Position numbers and translations under genes: made by a program. The notes below the pieces were generated by a model that saw only the letters and a program-made list of their open reading frames with translations, had not been told where the DNA came from and did not search any database. A stretch of DNA of 64,000 nucleotides from Moniliophthora roreri (taxonomy: Eukaryota; Basidiomycota; Agaricomycetes; Agaricales; Marasmiaceae): positions 310,001-374,000 of the forward strand of contig LATX02000184.1 in NCBI GenBank assembly GCA_001466705.2, written 5' to 3'. Position 1 is the first letter of the stretch; each line of letters begins with the position of its first letter. Positions 23,047 through 33,258 of the stretch are shown in pieces.

Positions 23047-24261
23047 ATGTTGCTTCGCGCGTCACTGCATCGACCACTACAAATCGCTAGTCGACGACAT
23101 GCACCTCTACGACGCGCCATACCACTAGGGAAGCGATTCTTTGTACAAGACCTGTGTAACGGTTTCCTCGACCTAGCAGTCGCACTTCCCTATCCGCCAG
23201 AGATTCCTGCTTACAGTGCTACAATCATACTATTGACTGTCGCAGCACGTCTCGCAGTTCTTCCTGTTGCATTATGGGTATGTAGTAGACTTCCTCGTAT
23301 GGCCACCTATCTCAGATTCACGCAAGGGACAAAATCGGGCACGTCGCCTTGAGGAAAACGTGCTCCCAGTTCTTCGTAAAGAGAAACCACTTGTAGCTCG
23401 ACAAGAGTTCGAAGCTATGCAACGAGAACGAATAACAGGCGAGAAAGAATACCTCGAAAAATTTCACAAAGAACGGTGTACTGCCATAGTACGAACAATT
23501 CCGTACCACTGCATGGACGTTTCTAACAATGCTCACAGATGACCGCCCGCCGAAAAGAACTCTGGAAAACACACAAATGCAATCCACTAATAACCATGGC
23601 CGTTCCACCGCTTTCCCAGATTCCCTCCTTCGTCATCATGACCATGGTCTTTGCTCGCCTTTCAGCGGACCCGTTCTCCGGATTCGATTCTGAATCCTTC
23701 TTCACTCTTACCACACTGAATCATATTGATCCAACTATGACGATGCCTATTATCCTTGGGCTACTCACCATGGCCAACGTCGAAGTAAATAATTGGGTTC
23801 TGACTGCTACAGAGAAAGGAATGCAGAAGGAGATTCAGGAAAAGAAGGAGCAGATTGCGCAGAAGCAGGGTGTGCGCCATATCGAACCTCAAAAGATTGT
23901 CAAATCCGCAATGAGAGTACTATCTGTGGGTCGTATAGGCTTGGGTGCCATTGCACCCGGTGTGAGTACCTTTCGTCTTGTTCGCAGTGAACGTGTAACT
24001 CATTCTTTGAGCTGACAGGCTGTTTGCCTTTACTGGGTGACTTCCGCTGCGTTTGGTCTCGTTCAAACTTGGATATTAAATTATTTGGAGGCTCAAAGAA
24101 AGCGAAGGATGTACGGGTCGATATTACACTCGCCTCGGATGGCGGAACCGCAAGTGATAAAAGTGGCCCCTGCACGTTCCAAAGGCGTCTCGGGATCAGC
24201 AACCGCGCTACATGCATTGAAGGCGAAGGAATCTGAGAATAAAAGGAGCACTAGATCATGA
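23047..24261 (+). CDS. COX18: Mitochondrial insertase COX18 (OXA1/YidC/Alb3 family)
   Basis: Start MLLRASLHRPLQIASRRHAP is an Arg-rich mitochondrial presequence. Helices follow: ATIILLTVAARLAVLPVALW, an intron (gtatgt...cgcaag), then the basic loop GQNRARRLEENVLPVLRKEK. After a second intron come HKCNPLITMAVPPLSQIPSF and MTMPIILGLLTMANVEVNNW, and the last exon gives VCLYWVTSAAFGLVQTWILN. The charged loop between helices 1 and 2 and the N-P-L-x(3)-PP-x-SQIP motif fit COX18, which inserts the C-terminal part of Cox2 into the inner membrane. It ends in a basic tail at TGA 24259-24261, convergent with the CENP-A gene. Confidence 0.87.
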
Positions 24262-24547
24262 TGTGAGTGTCTTTCTATCTACTTTGCTGGGAATGACTAG
24301 AAATGTGGTTGGAGGGACCCCTACTTCACGTCCCTACGATGGGCATGTGGGTTCCGGTGATTTTCTCTTGATCTAATATGACCCCTTCCCCTCATTTCGT
24401 TCTCTCAAGCAAAACGGCTGACATTCTCCCCAGGGACATACCGATCCATTAAGCCATTAAAGCGTCCGCTACACCCCCGTAACCGTATAGTACAAGGATA
24501 CCGATATCGTAGTATGTTGAGAGTACATTGGTAATATATCGTTATCG

Positions 24548-25218
24548 TTACACGCCGCCTCTCCATGGACCTCTTATACGCCGTGCCAGCTGAATATCGC
24601 GTTGCATAATGGTCACTCGTTTTGCGTGGATTGCGCAGAGGTTTCTGTGAACAATGAAGGATGTCAGTATTGTGTAAAGGGAATATGAGACTGCCACGCA
24701 CGCATCCTCAAATAAATGCACTAAAAATGCCTCTGTAGCCTCCTGCAAAGCTTGTATTGCAGAACTTGTCCATCGAAGACCCCCTTTATCGTAGGCGTCT
24801 TCGTTCATGTCTGTGGTCATGTCCATCGCGATTTCCCGGACCTAACAGGGCACAGGGCGTAAGCGCGGTGTAAACCAGGGAGAGAAATGATGTTACTAGT
24901 CGAGAGAAAGGCAGTTTCCGAATGAGGAGATCCGTGCTCTTCTGATACTTACGAATCTCCCTCAGTGCAACTGTCCCAGGCCGGTACCTATGCTTTTTCT
25001 TCGGTAGCTGAGCTAGCAGACTTTGAGTACCTCAAACCGACTTGAGAACCCAGGGACGACTCACATTCTACATCCGACTGACGACGAGGCGCTTGACCTC
25101 CCGTGCTCTTCCTTGCGGTATTTGTGGTCTTTGTTCGTTTTGACGCAGGTGTAGGAGGGTCCGTAGCACCTGAAGCACGACTTTTGCGTTTGACGCCACT
25201 CTGTGCAGTGTTGGCCAT
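24548..25218 (-). CDS. CSE4: Centromeric histone H3 variant (CENP-A)
   Basis: ATG 25218 begins a Lys/Ser/Thr-rich N-tail of about 50 residues. An intron (gtgagt...gctag) leads to [20 protein letters not shown], then [17 protein letters not shown] (alpha-N region and helix 1), another intron, then [40 protein letters not shown], a third intron, and [20 protein letters not shown], ending GPWRGGV. The longer loop 1 (about NEDAYDKGG), Trp in helix 2 and the divergent tail separate it from canonical H3. CENP-A nucleosomes define the kinetochore site. It is a complete gene of about 170 aa, divergent from the Gfd2-like gene (287 bp). Confidence 0.9.
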
Positions 25219-25505
25219 GGGAATAGGTGGTATAGGAAGAAAGACAAGGAATGGTTCAAAGCATGTCCAAATTGGGTAATGCAGGAAAAGTTGAACAGTA
25301 AGTCGCGTCGCCGGAGGTCCGTGCACGAGTGAGTCTTGTGATTTCACTGTCAGCTTTCACTCGACCGCGCAGAAGAACTTTTGATTTTAGAGTTCACCTG
25401 GGCAGTCAATTCAGCGGAAAAAAAGTATAAAGATTGGTTGAGAAGATTTGATCGCGCAGTTCAGAAGTCGCGTTTTGCTCTTTGACCATCACCACCACCA
25501 CCACC

Positions 25506-27150
25506 ATGACTATTAGTGCACCGATTATTACTGGATACTACCGCTTCACCGATATTTGGTTCGAGTGGTGAGCACTCGAGTAACTATACGCATCTTGTAT
25601 TTCTCACCCCTTTTAGGCCGGGAGTGCTACCTGATAGCGACCGTGAAGCCTTGAAAGCCATCCTTGGTTCGCGATATTTTGTCTTTTAATAGACTAGGAT
25701 GATAATCTTCTCTCAGCTCACGATGCTATCGTTCACCCTGATCACCCTTTACACGTCGAAGGAGTCGATGGTGTCCAGATGTACATCGGTGTGTTCAAAC
25801 AAACTCTACCTCTTGTCTAGATACTGATTGCTCGCAACAGGAACCTTTCACTCGGGCGAAGAGCGACTACTTTTCTCTTCGAAACAAGTCGACTACATTC
25901 GTTACTGGCTCCATGCCATGAAGCTCACCGATAATGTCATTCCACTCCCATACTCTGAATGTCTGCTGGTTGAAGGAAGCGACCTTCGTTACATTACGAC
26001 CAGAGTATACAAAGACGGTGGCGCATTGAGAGGAGCAATCAAAGTGAGCAAGTTATCACAAATTTAGCACACCGTTCTCATGTTTGTCGCAGGTACTCGA
26101 TAAGAATAACAAGAAGCTCAAGAAAGGTTCCAGTCCTCGTCTGATGTCACGAAGAATCCTGTTTGACCGAGTCAACAAGTTCTTCAAAATGAAGCAACAC
26201 GCTTGGTGTGCAGTCGACTTTGAAGGCTGGGAGATGGTAATTCACCGAAACGTGCTCTCTGGTGCTGTGCCACTCACTGCCGATATTTCAGGAACACACT
26301 ATGATTACTGAGTTTGGATACAGTTTGCTGTATTGGTCTGAAGATAAAGAGGTACTTGAAGACGGGCACTTCATCGTAAAAGAGTATAATGGCTATAGGA
26401 ATGGCAAGTATGTTACTGAGAACCGTGATGTGCGTTTCGTACTTTCAAGTATCTCCGCATGTTGTTAACATCATCCCAACCCTCCAGCACTACAATTTTG
26501 GTGAAAGTCAAGTTCTGACAAAGCCGGAATTCAAACAAGGAATCCAGGACCTGTTCAAACGCCTTCGCTCAATGGGCGTCGTCTTTCTCGTCTTCCATGA
26601 TCCCACTCAGGACGTCAGGTGAATAATCCTGCTGTTTCCACAACATACCAGCTACGTTGTTACTTACATTGCTCGTTAGATACCTTAAGAGCAAGATGGT
26701 CGAAGTGGACATCAGCGACATATCCTACGTCTTGCCTGATGCTCCGACTGATAACGCAACACAGGTAGACCCAGGCATCTTTGTCGTCGACACCGCAGAC
26801 CTCTTTGGTGCCCTGGAAGGCGAAGGAGAGGGTAATCGCCGTTCTCTTGGAACCGCCTGCAATCTCTTGCAAATCCAAACGCAGTTCCTCCATAATGCTG
26901 GTAATGATGCACATGTGAGTTGATATCTTTGATTTTTTTGAACAAAGCTGAACAGACGAAACTCTAGTACACTCTGATGGCATGCAAAGAAATGGCTCAG
27001 GGTGAAGCTCTTGATGCTCAACGTGATCGACGATGGCCGAATCGAACTGGCGCGGATGGTACACTTAAGGTGGATTTCGCGCCATATGACGACGACTATA
27101 GCGACCAGGAGAGTCTTTTAGCCGGTGCCCCCGTTCAACCTGGAGCGTAA
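25506..27150 (+). CDS. Gfd2/YDR514C-like RNase H-fold exonuclease domain protein
   Basis: ATG 25506 follows a (CAC)n-rich leader. Short exons lead to GTFHSGEERLLFSSKQVDYI and LPYSECLLVEGSDLRYITTR. The nuclease fold begins with HAWCAVDFEGWEMEHTMITE (the D-x-E pair of DEDD nucleases) and runs through VVFLVFHDPTQDVRYLKSK to CNLLQIQTQFLHNAGNDAHY (H and D of motif III). The C-terminus is acidic. In this family the fold resembles DEDDh exonucleases; some fungal relatives act with Argonaute (QIP). The role here, RNA trimming or mRNA export, is inferred only. A TATA-like agtataaag lies at about 25424-25432. Confidence 0.75.
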
Positions 27151-27341
27151 CCCTTATTCTGCTCATCTATATCTTCACCTCCAACGGTACCTTGGTCTTA
27201 CTTTCTTGTCGTGCAGTAATCTGTATCTATGTACTCGTAGGTTTGCAAAGTCGAAATAGAAAAAAAATGTACTGCGAAAGCGTGAAATTACTCGGATATA
27301 AAACGCATGTATGTTGAAGCACTGTTAAATATGTCGTTCCA

Positions 27342-29199
27342 TCAATCATCCTTCTCCTTCTCATCCGTCTCATCTTCGCCATCACCCTCGTCATCAGAAC
27401 GTGAATCATCTACCTCGCTGGCGGATACCAAAGCGCTGGGAAGCTGTGAGTATAAACGTAATGGAAATGGGCCAATCTAGGACATACCGAGCGAGAATCC
27501 GCATAATGAGGTAATACCAGAAGAGGTTGAGGAGCTGTAGGAGTAGTAAGGGAATAAAAACTTGGTATTTCATCCACCACACGAGGTACGTGCCCTCTTC
27601 CCACATCCAGCGTTTGGAAGTTTCACTACAAGGACGCGTGAGAACTGGATTGAAGGCCCGAGCAGAAACGGACTCACGGGATCAAGTCGTATTCGTACCA
27701 CACCGACCATAGGATGTAGAAGTTGAGGATATGTCGGAAGTACCTGTTAAGATGTTTTGTGTACGCTGGGGATTCTATTGTAGAAAGGAGACTTACGTCC
27801 ATACGACGGTGAATATCGCAAAAGAGACAATCTTCATCTTCTCGCGGCGCATGTAATTGAGCAGTTTCGAGAACTGTGCGAAGTCTTCAGTCATCACTCA
27901 CAGTCACAAACAGGGTACTCACAGCCAAAACTGTATCTGGAATGTCCATACTCATGTACACTGCATTGCCAATGACCGTAAGGTTGATCAAGTAACTCCA
28001 ACTAAGGAGATGTAGGCGGTTAGCGCTGAAATGCTTGCATCAGGGAGATAGAACGAACCCGACAAGCCAAATGGTGACTAAGTGGTGAGCAACGAGCTCC
28101 GAGTAATCTTTGCGAGGTTTTTCGAGTCCCAGAACTAAGACAAGAAGCTGCTGAACCCAGTAAGACATTTGCATCAGGTAGTACCGTTTGAGTTCTGGTT
28201 TCATGTCCCAATGAGGATAATCTGTGAATGAGGTGGTACTTGTCAATATGTGGGAAGGGATATGAAGGGCTTGGACTCGCCAATCCAGAAGTATTCTGTT
28301 CGGTACCAAAACGTGGGCAGTTGCTTCATGATCCTCTGTTCCAAGTCAGTTGGAAGTGAGAAGAATGAAACAAGCTGAAACGCACATAACCCCAGGCACC
28401 CATAATCAAGAAATATACCACCGCATAACCCTGTTCTCCAAACCTGTCCAACTTGGTCTCCTTCCTTATTCCAAACCTTTTTGCGAGGGGTCGACATAAG
28501 CTGATAGTAATCACTTGTCGAACGAAGGAGAAGAAAACAATGTGATATGCGATGAATAATAGGTCAAAGTAACTTTTGGCGTAACGTAGATCTTCAGGTG
28601 GAGACGACTTGACTGGGTTGGAAAGAAGGAAAAAGGACGCGAATGGATTGGATATACGAGGGCTCTCTAGTCCAAATTGAGGAAATATATATTCTGTGAG
28701 CACAGGCGAGAGGAGCTCCCAGTTAATATAGAGGATGAGTGGGATGACGAGGACCTTCAGGGCCGATACTGTCCAACAATATAAGGTCAACACGAGGTGT
28801 TGGTGAGTGAATGATAAATAAATTTGAAAAAGAAACTACTCGGCTCTTACCAGGTTCAACGGCCCAGCTCAGCCATGGAGACACTGGTGGTCGAGGTGGT
28901 GTTTTGTTGACAGGCGAACGCGTTCGCAGCGGCGTCGAAGAACCAAGTGGTCTAAAAGGGTTTTTTTCCGGGTCAGAAAAGATAGTTTCGATAAAATCCA
29001 AGGTGGAGGCGTACGTCTGAGGGAGAAAGGGGCCTGTCAAGTGGTGTGCGGGATCGTGTCTGCCAGGAACAGAAGAAATTTGGTCAACAAATGGCTCAGA
29101 GGACCCCAGGAAAGCTCCTGTCGTTTTCGGGACGTACTCGATTTTATTTGTGAGCACTGTCATAGAAGGAGCTCGCCGCCGGGAGGGTTTACTCGCCAT
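27342..29199 (-). CDS. LAG1: Ceramide synthase (LAG1/LAC1, TLC domain)
   Basis: ATG 29199 starts an N-terminal region with Pro-rich segments (NKTPPRPPVSPWLSWAVEPG). Helix-forming exons follow: VSALKVLVIPLILYINWEL, YFDLLFIAYHIVFFSFVRQV and YAVVYFLIMGAWGYVRFS. The TLC core carries the Lag1 motif, KDYSELVAHHLVTIWLVGWS (the paired His), then NAVYMSMDIPDTVLAFSKLL (the catalytic Asp region), MKIVSFAIFTVVWTYFRHIL and LIPLLLLQLLNLFWYYLIMR. It ends in an acidic tail (SDDEGDGEDETDEKEKDD). Length is about 400 aa over roughly eight exons. Ceramide synthases acylate sphinganine at the ER; the acidic tail resembles the regulatory phosphorylation sites of yeast Lag1. Confidence 0.9.
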
Positions 29200-29271
29200 C
29201 GTTCCCGTTCGTGTTGGCAATTCGAGGACACGAAATTCAACCAACAAACTTGGATTTTTGACATGACACCT

Positions 29272-29590
29272 GCATGACACCGGGACAGTGGACCGGAGGC
29301 AAAGTCCGGTTAGACGGCTTTTTCAGCGCTCGAAACCTTTAGTTACTCCCAGGTCATTCTCAGATTACTCTTCTACAAACGAGTAATCAATAAACGAAAG
29401 AAGTAATCCAATGAAAATATCGCAGCTCGTGATTTATCAACGCCGGGGAAATCCCACTGTTCCGAGGCAAATTTCGGTTAGACGGCTTTTTCAGCGCTCG
29501 AAGTTTTGTGATTACTCTCAGATTACTGTGATTAATGAACGAAAGAAAAATCCAGTGAAAATAGTAAAGTTCATGATTCCTCGACACCGG
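29272..29590. repeat. Tandem-duplicated block (about 145-168 bp units) between LAG1 and ASH2
   Basis: Two diverged copies lie head to tail. A 28-bp core is identical at 29307-29334 and 29475-29502 (period 168). A second shared segment, aatcca[a/g]tgaaaata, is at 29405 and 29549 (period 144, so an indel of about 24 bp separates the copies). Boundaries resemble gacaccggg/cgccgggg at about 29272, 29440 and 29584. The right end overlaps the last codons and stop of ASH2. Confidence 0.7.
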
Positions 29591-31313
29591 GGGGATCCTT
29601 ATAGTCTACAGAAGGTATCCATGAATGACCGGTAGGTGCATGCCCATCACTCGGCGGAGGCTCAAAAACAGAAGAGCCCCGTTCCTCGTTATCCATTTCT
29701 GCATCTCCAGTCTCGGAATTATACCCGCTCTGCATGCCCTGCACATCGCTATAGTGAGTATGTGACAGTGCAGGTGACGCTGGCCGGGATTCTGGCGGGT
29801 ACGAGGTTCCGTGTTTCAACGGACTGTTGACCAATGACTCGGAAGGTTCCTTGGACCCAGCGGCCTGCAATTTGGCACGCTTCCGAGCTTCAGCCTGTTG
29901 CTTCTTCTTTTCCTTCTGTTTTCTCTTCTCTGCCTCGATCTTTTCTTGCTCAGCAATACGAGTAGCCTCCACCTTGGCTTCCTCCTCATCAACTACATCC
30001 AACTCCCACTGCTCCTTCATAAACTCTTCGTACCTTTCACACGTCGGCCGCCATGTCCGTTCAGCACCTTCAACCTTGGCTACATTAGGCGATGATGGAT
30101 CATTCAAAAAGGCGTCAATGTCTGGTGGTGGTGGGAATGCAAAGTCGGGGCCTGGATTAAGCTCGACCGACGCGTTGTTGAATAGGGATATGAACGGGTA
30201 ATAACCGAGTGTGCCGTCGTCAAACGGGTTTTCTCTGTGTTCCTTGACACCCTCGCGCGCTCGCTTGCCCTTGGCTCTACGGGAGCTGGCGGTGGCGCGA
30301 AGCTGTAGATAGTCGTAAAGGTCCTGAAATGCAATACCCTGGCACTCGCCATTGACGAAGAAGGCGATGCGTGATTCTGGCAGAGTAGGAAGAGGTCTGA
30401 GGGTAGGCCCTGTGTCTTTGACTTTTTTGGCATTGGCTGGGGTACGCTCGGGTAGTTTACCAGTGACGGTTTTGTTCGAGGAAGAAGGTAATGAGGTAGT
30501 TTCGGTCGGTTTGCCCGAGTAATCCATGAGCGCGATCATCTCTTTTGACTGAGGATATTCGAGACTCTCGAACATTTCCTGGCCCTTGAGATCAATGGCG
30601 ATGCGTTCACGTTTTAAACGTGCAGGGTCGTTTGGGTCTTTGGGGTCGGGTTGTCTCTTCGGCGGTAGGGAAATGTACATGCCGATCACGTCGCCCGAAT
30701 GATATTCTCGTCCGTATGGTCGAGGACGAGACAGAGTAACCTTTTCGCCAGTTTTGTCACGGTATCCGTAGCTGTACCCGTCCAGACCCACTGGACCATT
30801 CAAAGGGGCTTCACGTCTCCCAAATCCAAGCCTGACATGACTACCGTCGCGTCTCGAGTCCTCTGAGGAATGCTCTCCACCTCCACGCAGAATCTTCACT
30901 TCCATATACCATTTCCCTTCACGTATAGGCGCGTTACCACGCGCACTACGAAACCCCTTGGAGCCCAACAACTTTAAGCCATCTTTGGAGACATAAATGT
31001 ACGAACTCCGGTCTTCCCAGCTGATCCTGTATGAGCAAGGATTGCTCTCAATGGTGCGACAAGGAAGATAACAGTTTTTAGGGTTGATACCTGCTGGTGA
31101 ATATCGGAATCCATGACGATTTATGCCGACATTGTCTGTTTTGAAGAACGTTTCGGATTCAGCAATCGGGATGAAACTTGGTCCTCGAGAGATATTAAGA
31201 ACAGGTCGAGTCGACAAATCGCCACGAGAGGTAAGAAGGACTTCTGGTGGCTCGGATGGAGCTGGAGATCCAGTGCCCTCTGCGGTCTTTTCAGCTCTCT
31301 TCCGCTTCAGCAT
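29571..31313 (-). CDS. ASH2: COMPASS subunit ASH2/BRE2 (SPRY domain)
   Basis: A single uninterrupted frame of about 580 aa from ATG 31313. The SPRY domain begins SWEDRSSYIYVSKDGLKLLG and has GKWYMEVKILRGGGEHSSED, HVRLGFGRREAPLNGPVGLD, GYSYGYRDKTGEKVTLSRPR, GDVIGMYISLPPKRQPDPKD, IAFFVNGECQGIAFQDLYDY and LGYYPFISLFNNASVELNPG. A charged coiled coil (EAEKRKQKEKKKQQAEARKR) and an acidic tail follow. This is Ash2 of the Set1/COMPASS histone H3K4 methyltransferase, which binds the RbBP5-like subunit through SPRY. The open frame continues upstream without a stop for about 20 codons (TDWRSPSVENIAWEYHPLTL), overlapping the start of REX3 on the other strand, so a further 5' exon is possible. Confidence 0.88.
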   Translation of the reverse strand: MLKRKRAEKTAEGTGSPAPSEPPEVLLTSRGDLSTRPVLNISRGPSFIPIAESETFFKTDNVGINRHGFRYSPAGINPKNCYLPCRTIESNPCSYRISWEDRSSYIYVSKDGLKLLGSKGFRSARGNAPIREGKWYMEVKILRGGGEHSSEDSRRDGSHVRLGFGRREAPLNGPVGLDGYSYGYRDKTGEKVTLSRPRPYGREYHSGDVIGMYISLPPKRQPDPKDPNDPARLKRERIAIDLKGQEMFESLEYPQSKEMIALMDYSGKPTETTSLPSSSNKTVTGKLPERTPANAKKVKDTGPTLRPLPTLPESRIAFFVNGECQGIAFQDLYDYLQLRATASSRRAKGKRAREGVKEHRENPFDDGTLGYYPFISLFNNASVELNPGPDFAFPPPPDIDAFLNDPSSPNVAKVEGAERTWRPTCERYEEFMKEQWELDVVDEEEAKVEATRIAEQEKIEAEKRKQKEKKKQQAEARKRAKLQAAGSKEPSESLVNSPLKHGTSYPPESRPASPALSHTHYSDVQGMQSGYNSETGDAEMDNEERGSSVFEPPPSDGHAPTGHSWIPSVDYKDPPGVEES

Positions 31314-31344
31314 TGCAAGGGTCAAAGGATGGTATTCCCACGCA

Positions 31345-33203
31345 ATGTTCTCGACGCTCGGACTCCTCCAGTCCGTTCGATGTCCAGACCAAAATCAGTG
31401 CACGAGACGGCCATTTTGCATCTTTTCTCATTCCAATAATGTTCAACCAATCGTAGACCTCAAGATTCCAGTCGCGTCGTCCTCATCGCCCTCCGCGTCG
31501 AGCTCAACGTCAAGCCCAATACCAAACACGTCGACAATCGTGCCCGCGAAACGTCCAGTATCGGCTACACCTGTCCTTCAACCACCTTTAGAACCCCCGC
31601 GAAAGTTACAAAGAGTTGCACCATCCAGGCCTGTTCCCCAGCACCAGCAGTCATCGTCAAACAATGGTCCCCCAATACTCAAAGCGAAACCTGCTCTTTC
31701 ACAAGTCGCCATACCAGTGCGACAGGTCCGTACCAGAACCGCGCGAATTGCCCGTCTATACCTATTGTTGACCATACACAGGCCATGCTAAAGACCCTCT
31801 ACGATCACTTTGTCACTCTGTACGAACGCATTCTACCGAATAACCCCTCTTTAGCGTCCGAACATGCATTGAAGCAGGAGGAGGAGATATATTCAAAGTC
31901 GAACAAGTTTACATATCGAAATGTGCGTATTATTTTTTCCTACTGAGTTGCTTGAAATGAACTAACATGCTATTGCAGGCCGTCATTCAAGGTGTGGCAG
32001 CTTTGAAGCGACGTCCGCTACCAGACTCTCCCTCGCATCCTTCTGTTGGAACCGAAGCTGAGATTACTGCTCGTGCAGAGGCACAAAAGTCGCTTAAAGC
32101 ACTTCGCCTTACTCACGAGAATCTTGAGCCGTACCTCATTTCTCTACCAGACCTCGAAAAGTGGGGATATATAGTCAAAATACCTGATGGTCCGGGAGGT
32201 GAAGAGCCAAGTAAGGAAGGTCAGATGGCCAAGTGCGAACGATGCGGGGAACCATTTATGGTCAAACGGGATCCAAAATCGGATGAGTGCTTGCATCATT
32301 GGGGGCGATTGTATACTAGGACAATTAATGGTACGTATTCTGTGCAAGGCTATGTTTGAATAAATTACTGATGCATCTCACTAGGTGAACGAACTAGAAT
32401 ATACAGTTGTTGTTCAAAAACCCAGTCTGATGAGGGTTGCGTCCATGGTCCGCATGTTTTCTACGAATCAGATCCACAAGTATTACACGCACGGCATGCT
32501 TTTTCTAAGCTCGCTTCCTCGTCGTCTTCATCGAGTCGAACGACGTTGGATGTTGCTGCACTTGATTGCGAAATGATTTATACGACTGGTGGTCTACGTA
32601 TTGCTCGCGTCTCCATCGTAGACGGCGAAGGTGCCGAAGTTTTCGACGAACTCGTTCGCATGGATGACGGTGTTGAGATTCTGTAAGTCTTAGTTTTCGT
32701 ACGCCGGCACTTCCATTACTAATTATATTTAGCGACTACAACACACGATTTTCCGGCATCACCGCGGAAGAATATAACGCCAAGGCTCTATTACCGCTAT
32801 CCTCTATTCGTCGTTCACTCGACGCCTTACTCGATGCCGACACCGTCCTCATCGGTCACGCACTCGAAAATGACCTTCGGACACTGCGGATCGTTCACCA
32901 ACAATGCGTCGACACTGCCATCATGTTTCCTCATCTTGCCGGTGCTCCTTACAGACGCGCTCTCCGAGATCTGTGAGTCCTTGTTCCGTGTTTTCCGCTT
33001 CTTGGGGCATCGAGTAATCCTTGATCGGTTCTAGAGCACGAGAACATTTGGGTACAAAAATTCAAGCAGGTGGAGGTACAGTGGGGCACTCCTCGTTGGA
33101 GGACGCAGTAGCTACCCTTAATCTTGTTCGTTGGCATATTCTGAATCATCCAAAAGCGAAGTCGAAGCCTCCCTCGTCGGGTGCCCAATCGACTGCCTTG
33201 TAA
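31345..33203 (+). CDS. REX3: RNA exonuclease REX3-like (DEDDh)
   Basis: ATG 31345 opens MFSTLGLLQSVRCPDQNQCT with a C-x5-C-x4-C-x3-H finger (CPDQNQC, RPFCIFSH). A Ser/Pro-rich linker, helical exons (LKTLYDHFVTLYERILPNNP) and a second zinc site (CERCGEPFMV...CLHHWG) follow. The exonuclease domain shows TLDVAALDCEMIYTTGGLRI (motif I D,E), LIGHALENDLRTLRIVH (motif II D) and GHSSLEDAVATLNLVRWH (motif III H,D). These are the Rex/ISG20 family motifs; yeast Rex3 trims 3' ends of RNase MRP RNA and other small RNAs. It stops at TAA 33201-33203 and is head to head with ASH2, with about 31 bp between start codons. Confidence 0.88.
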
Positions 33204-33258
33204 TTCTTTATGGACACATTGCTGTCGTTGTTTTCTTAATTGCTATGGAATGTTCATC

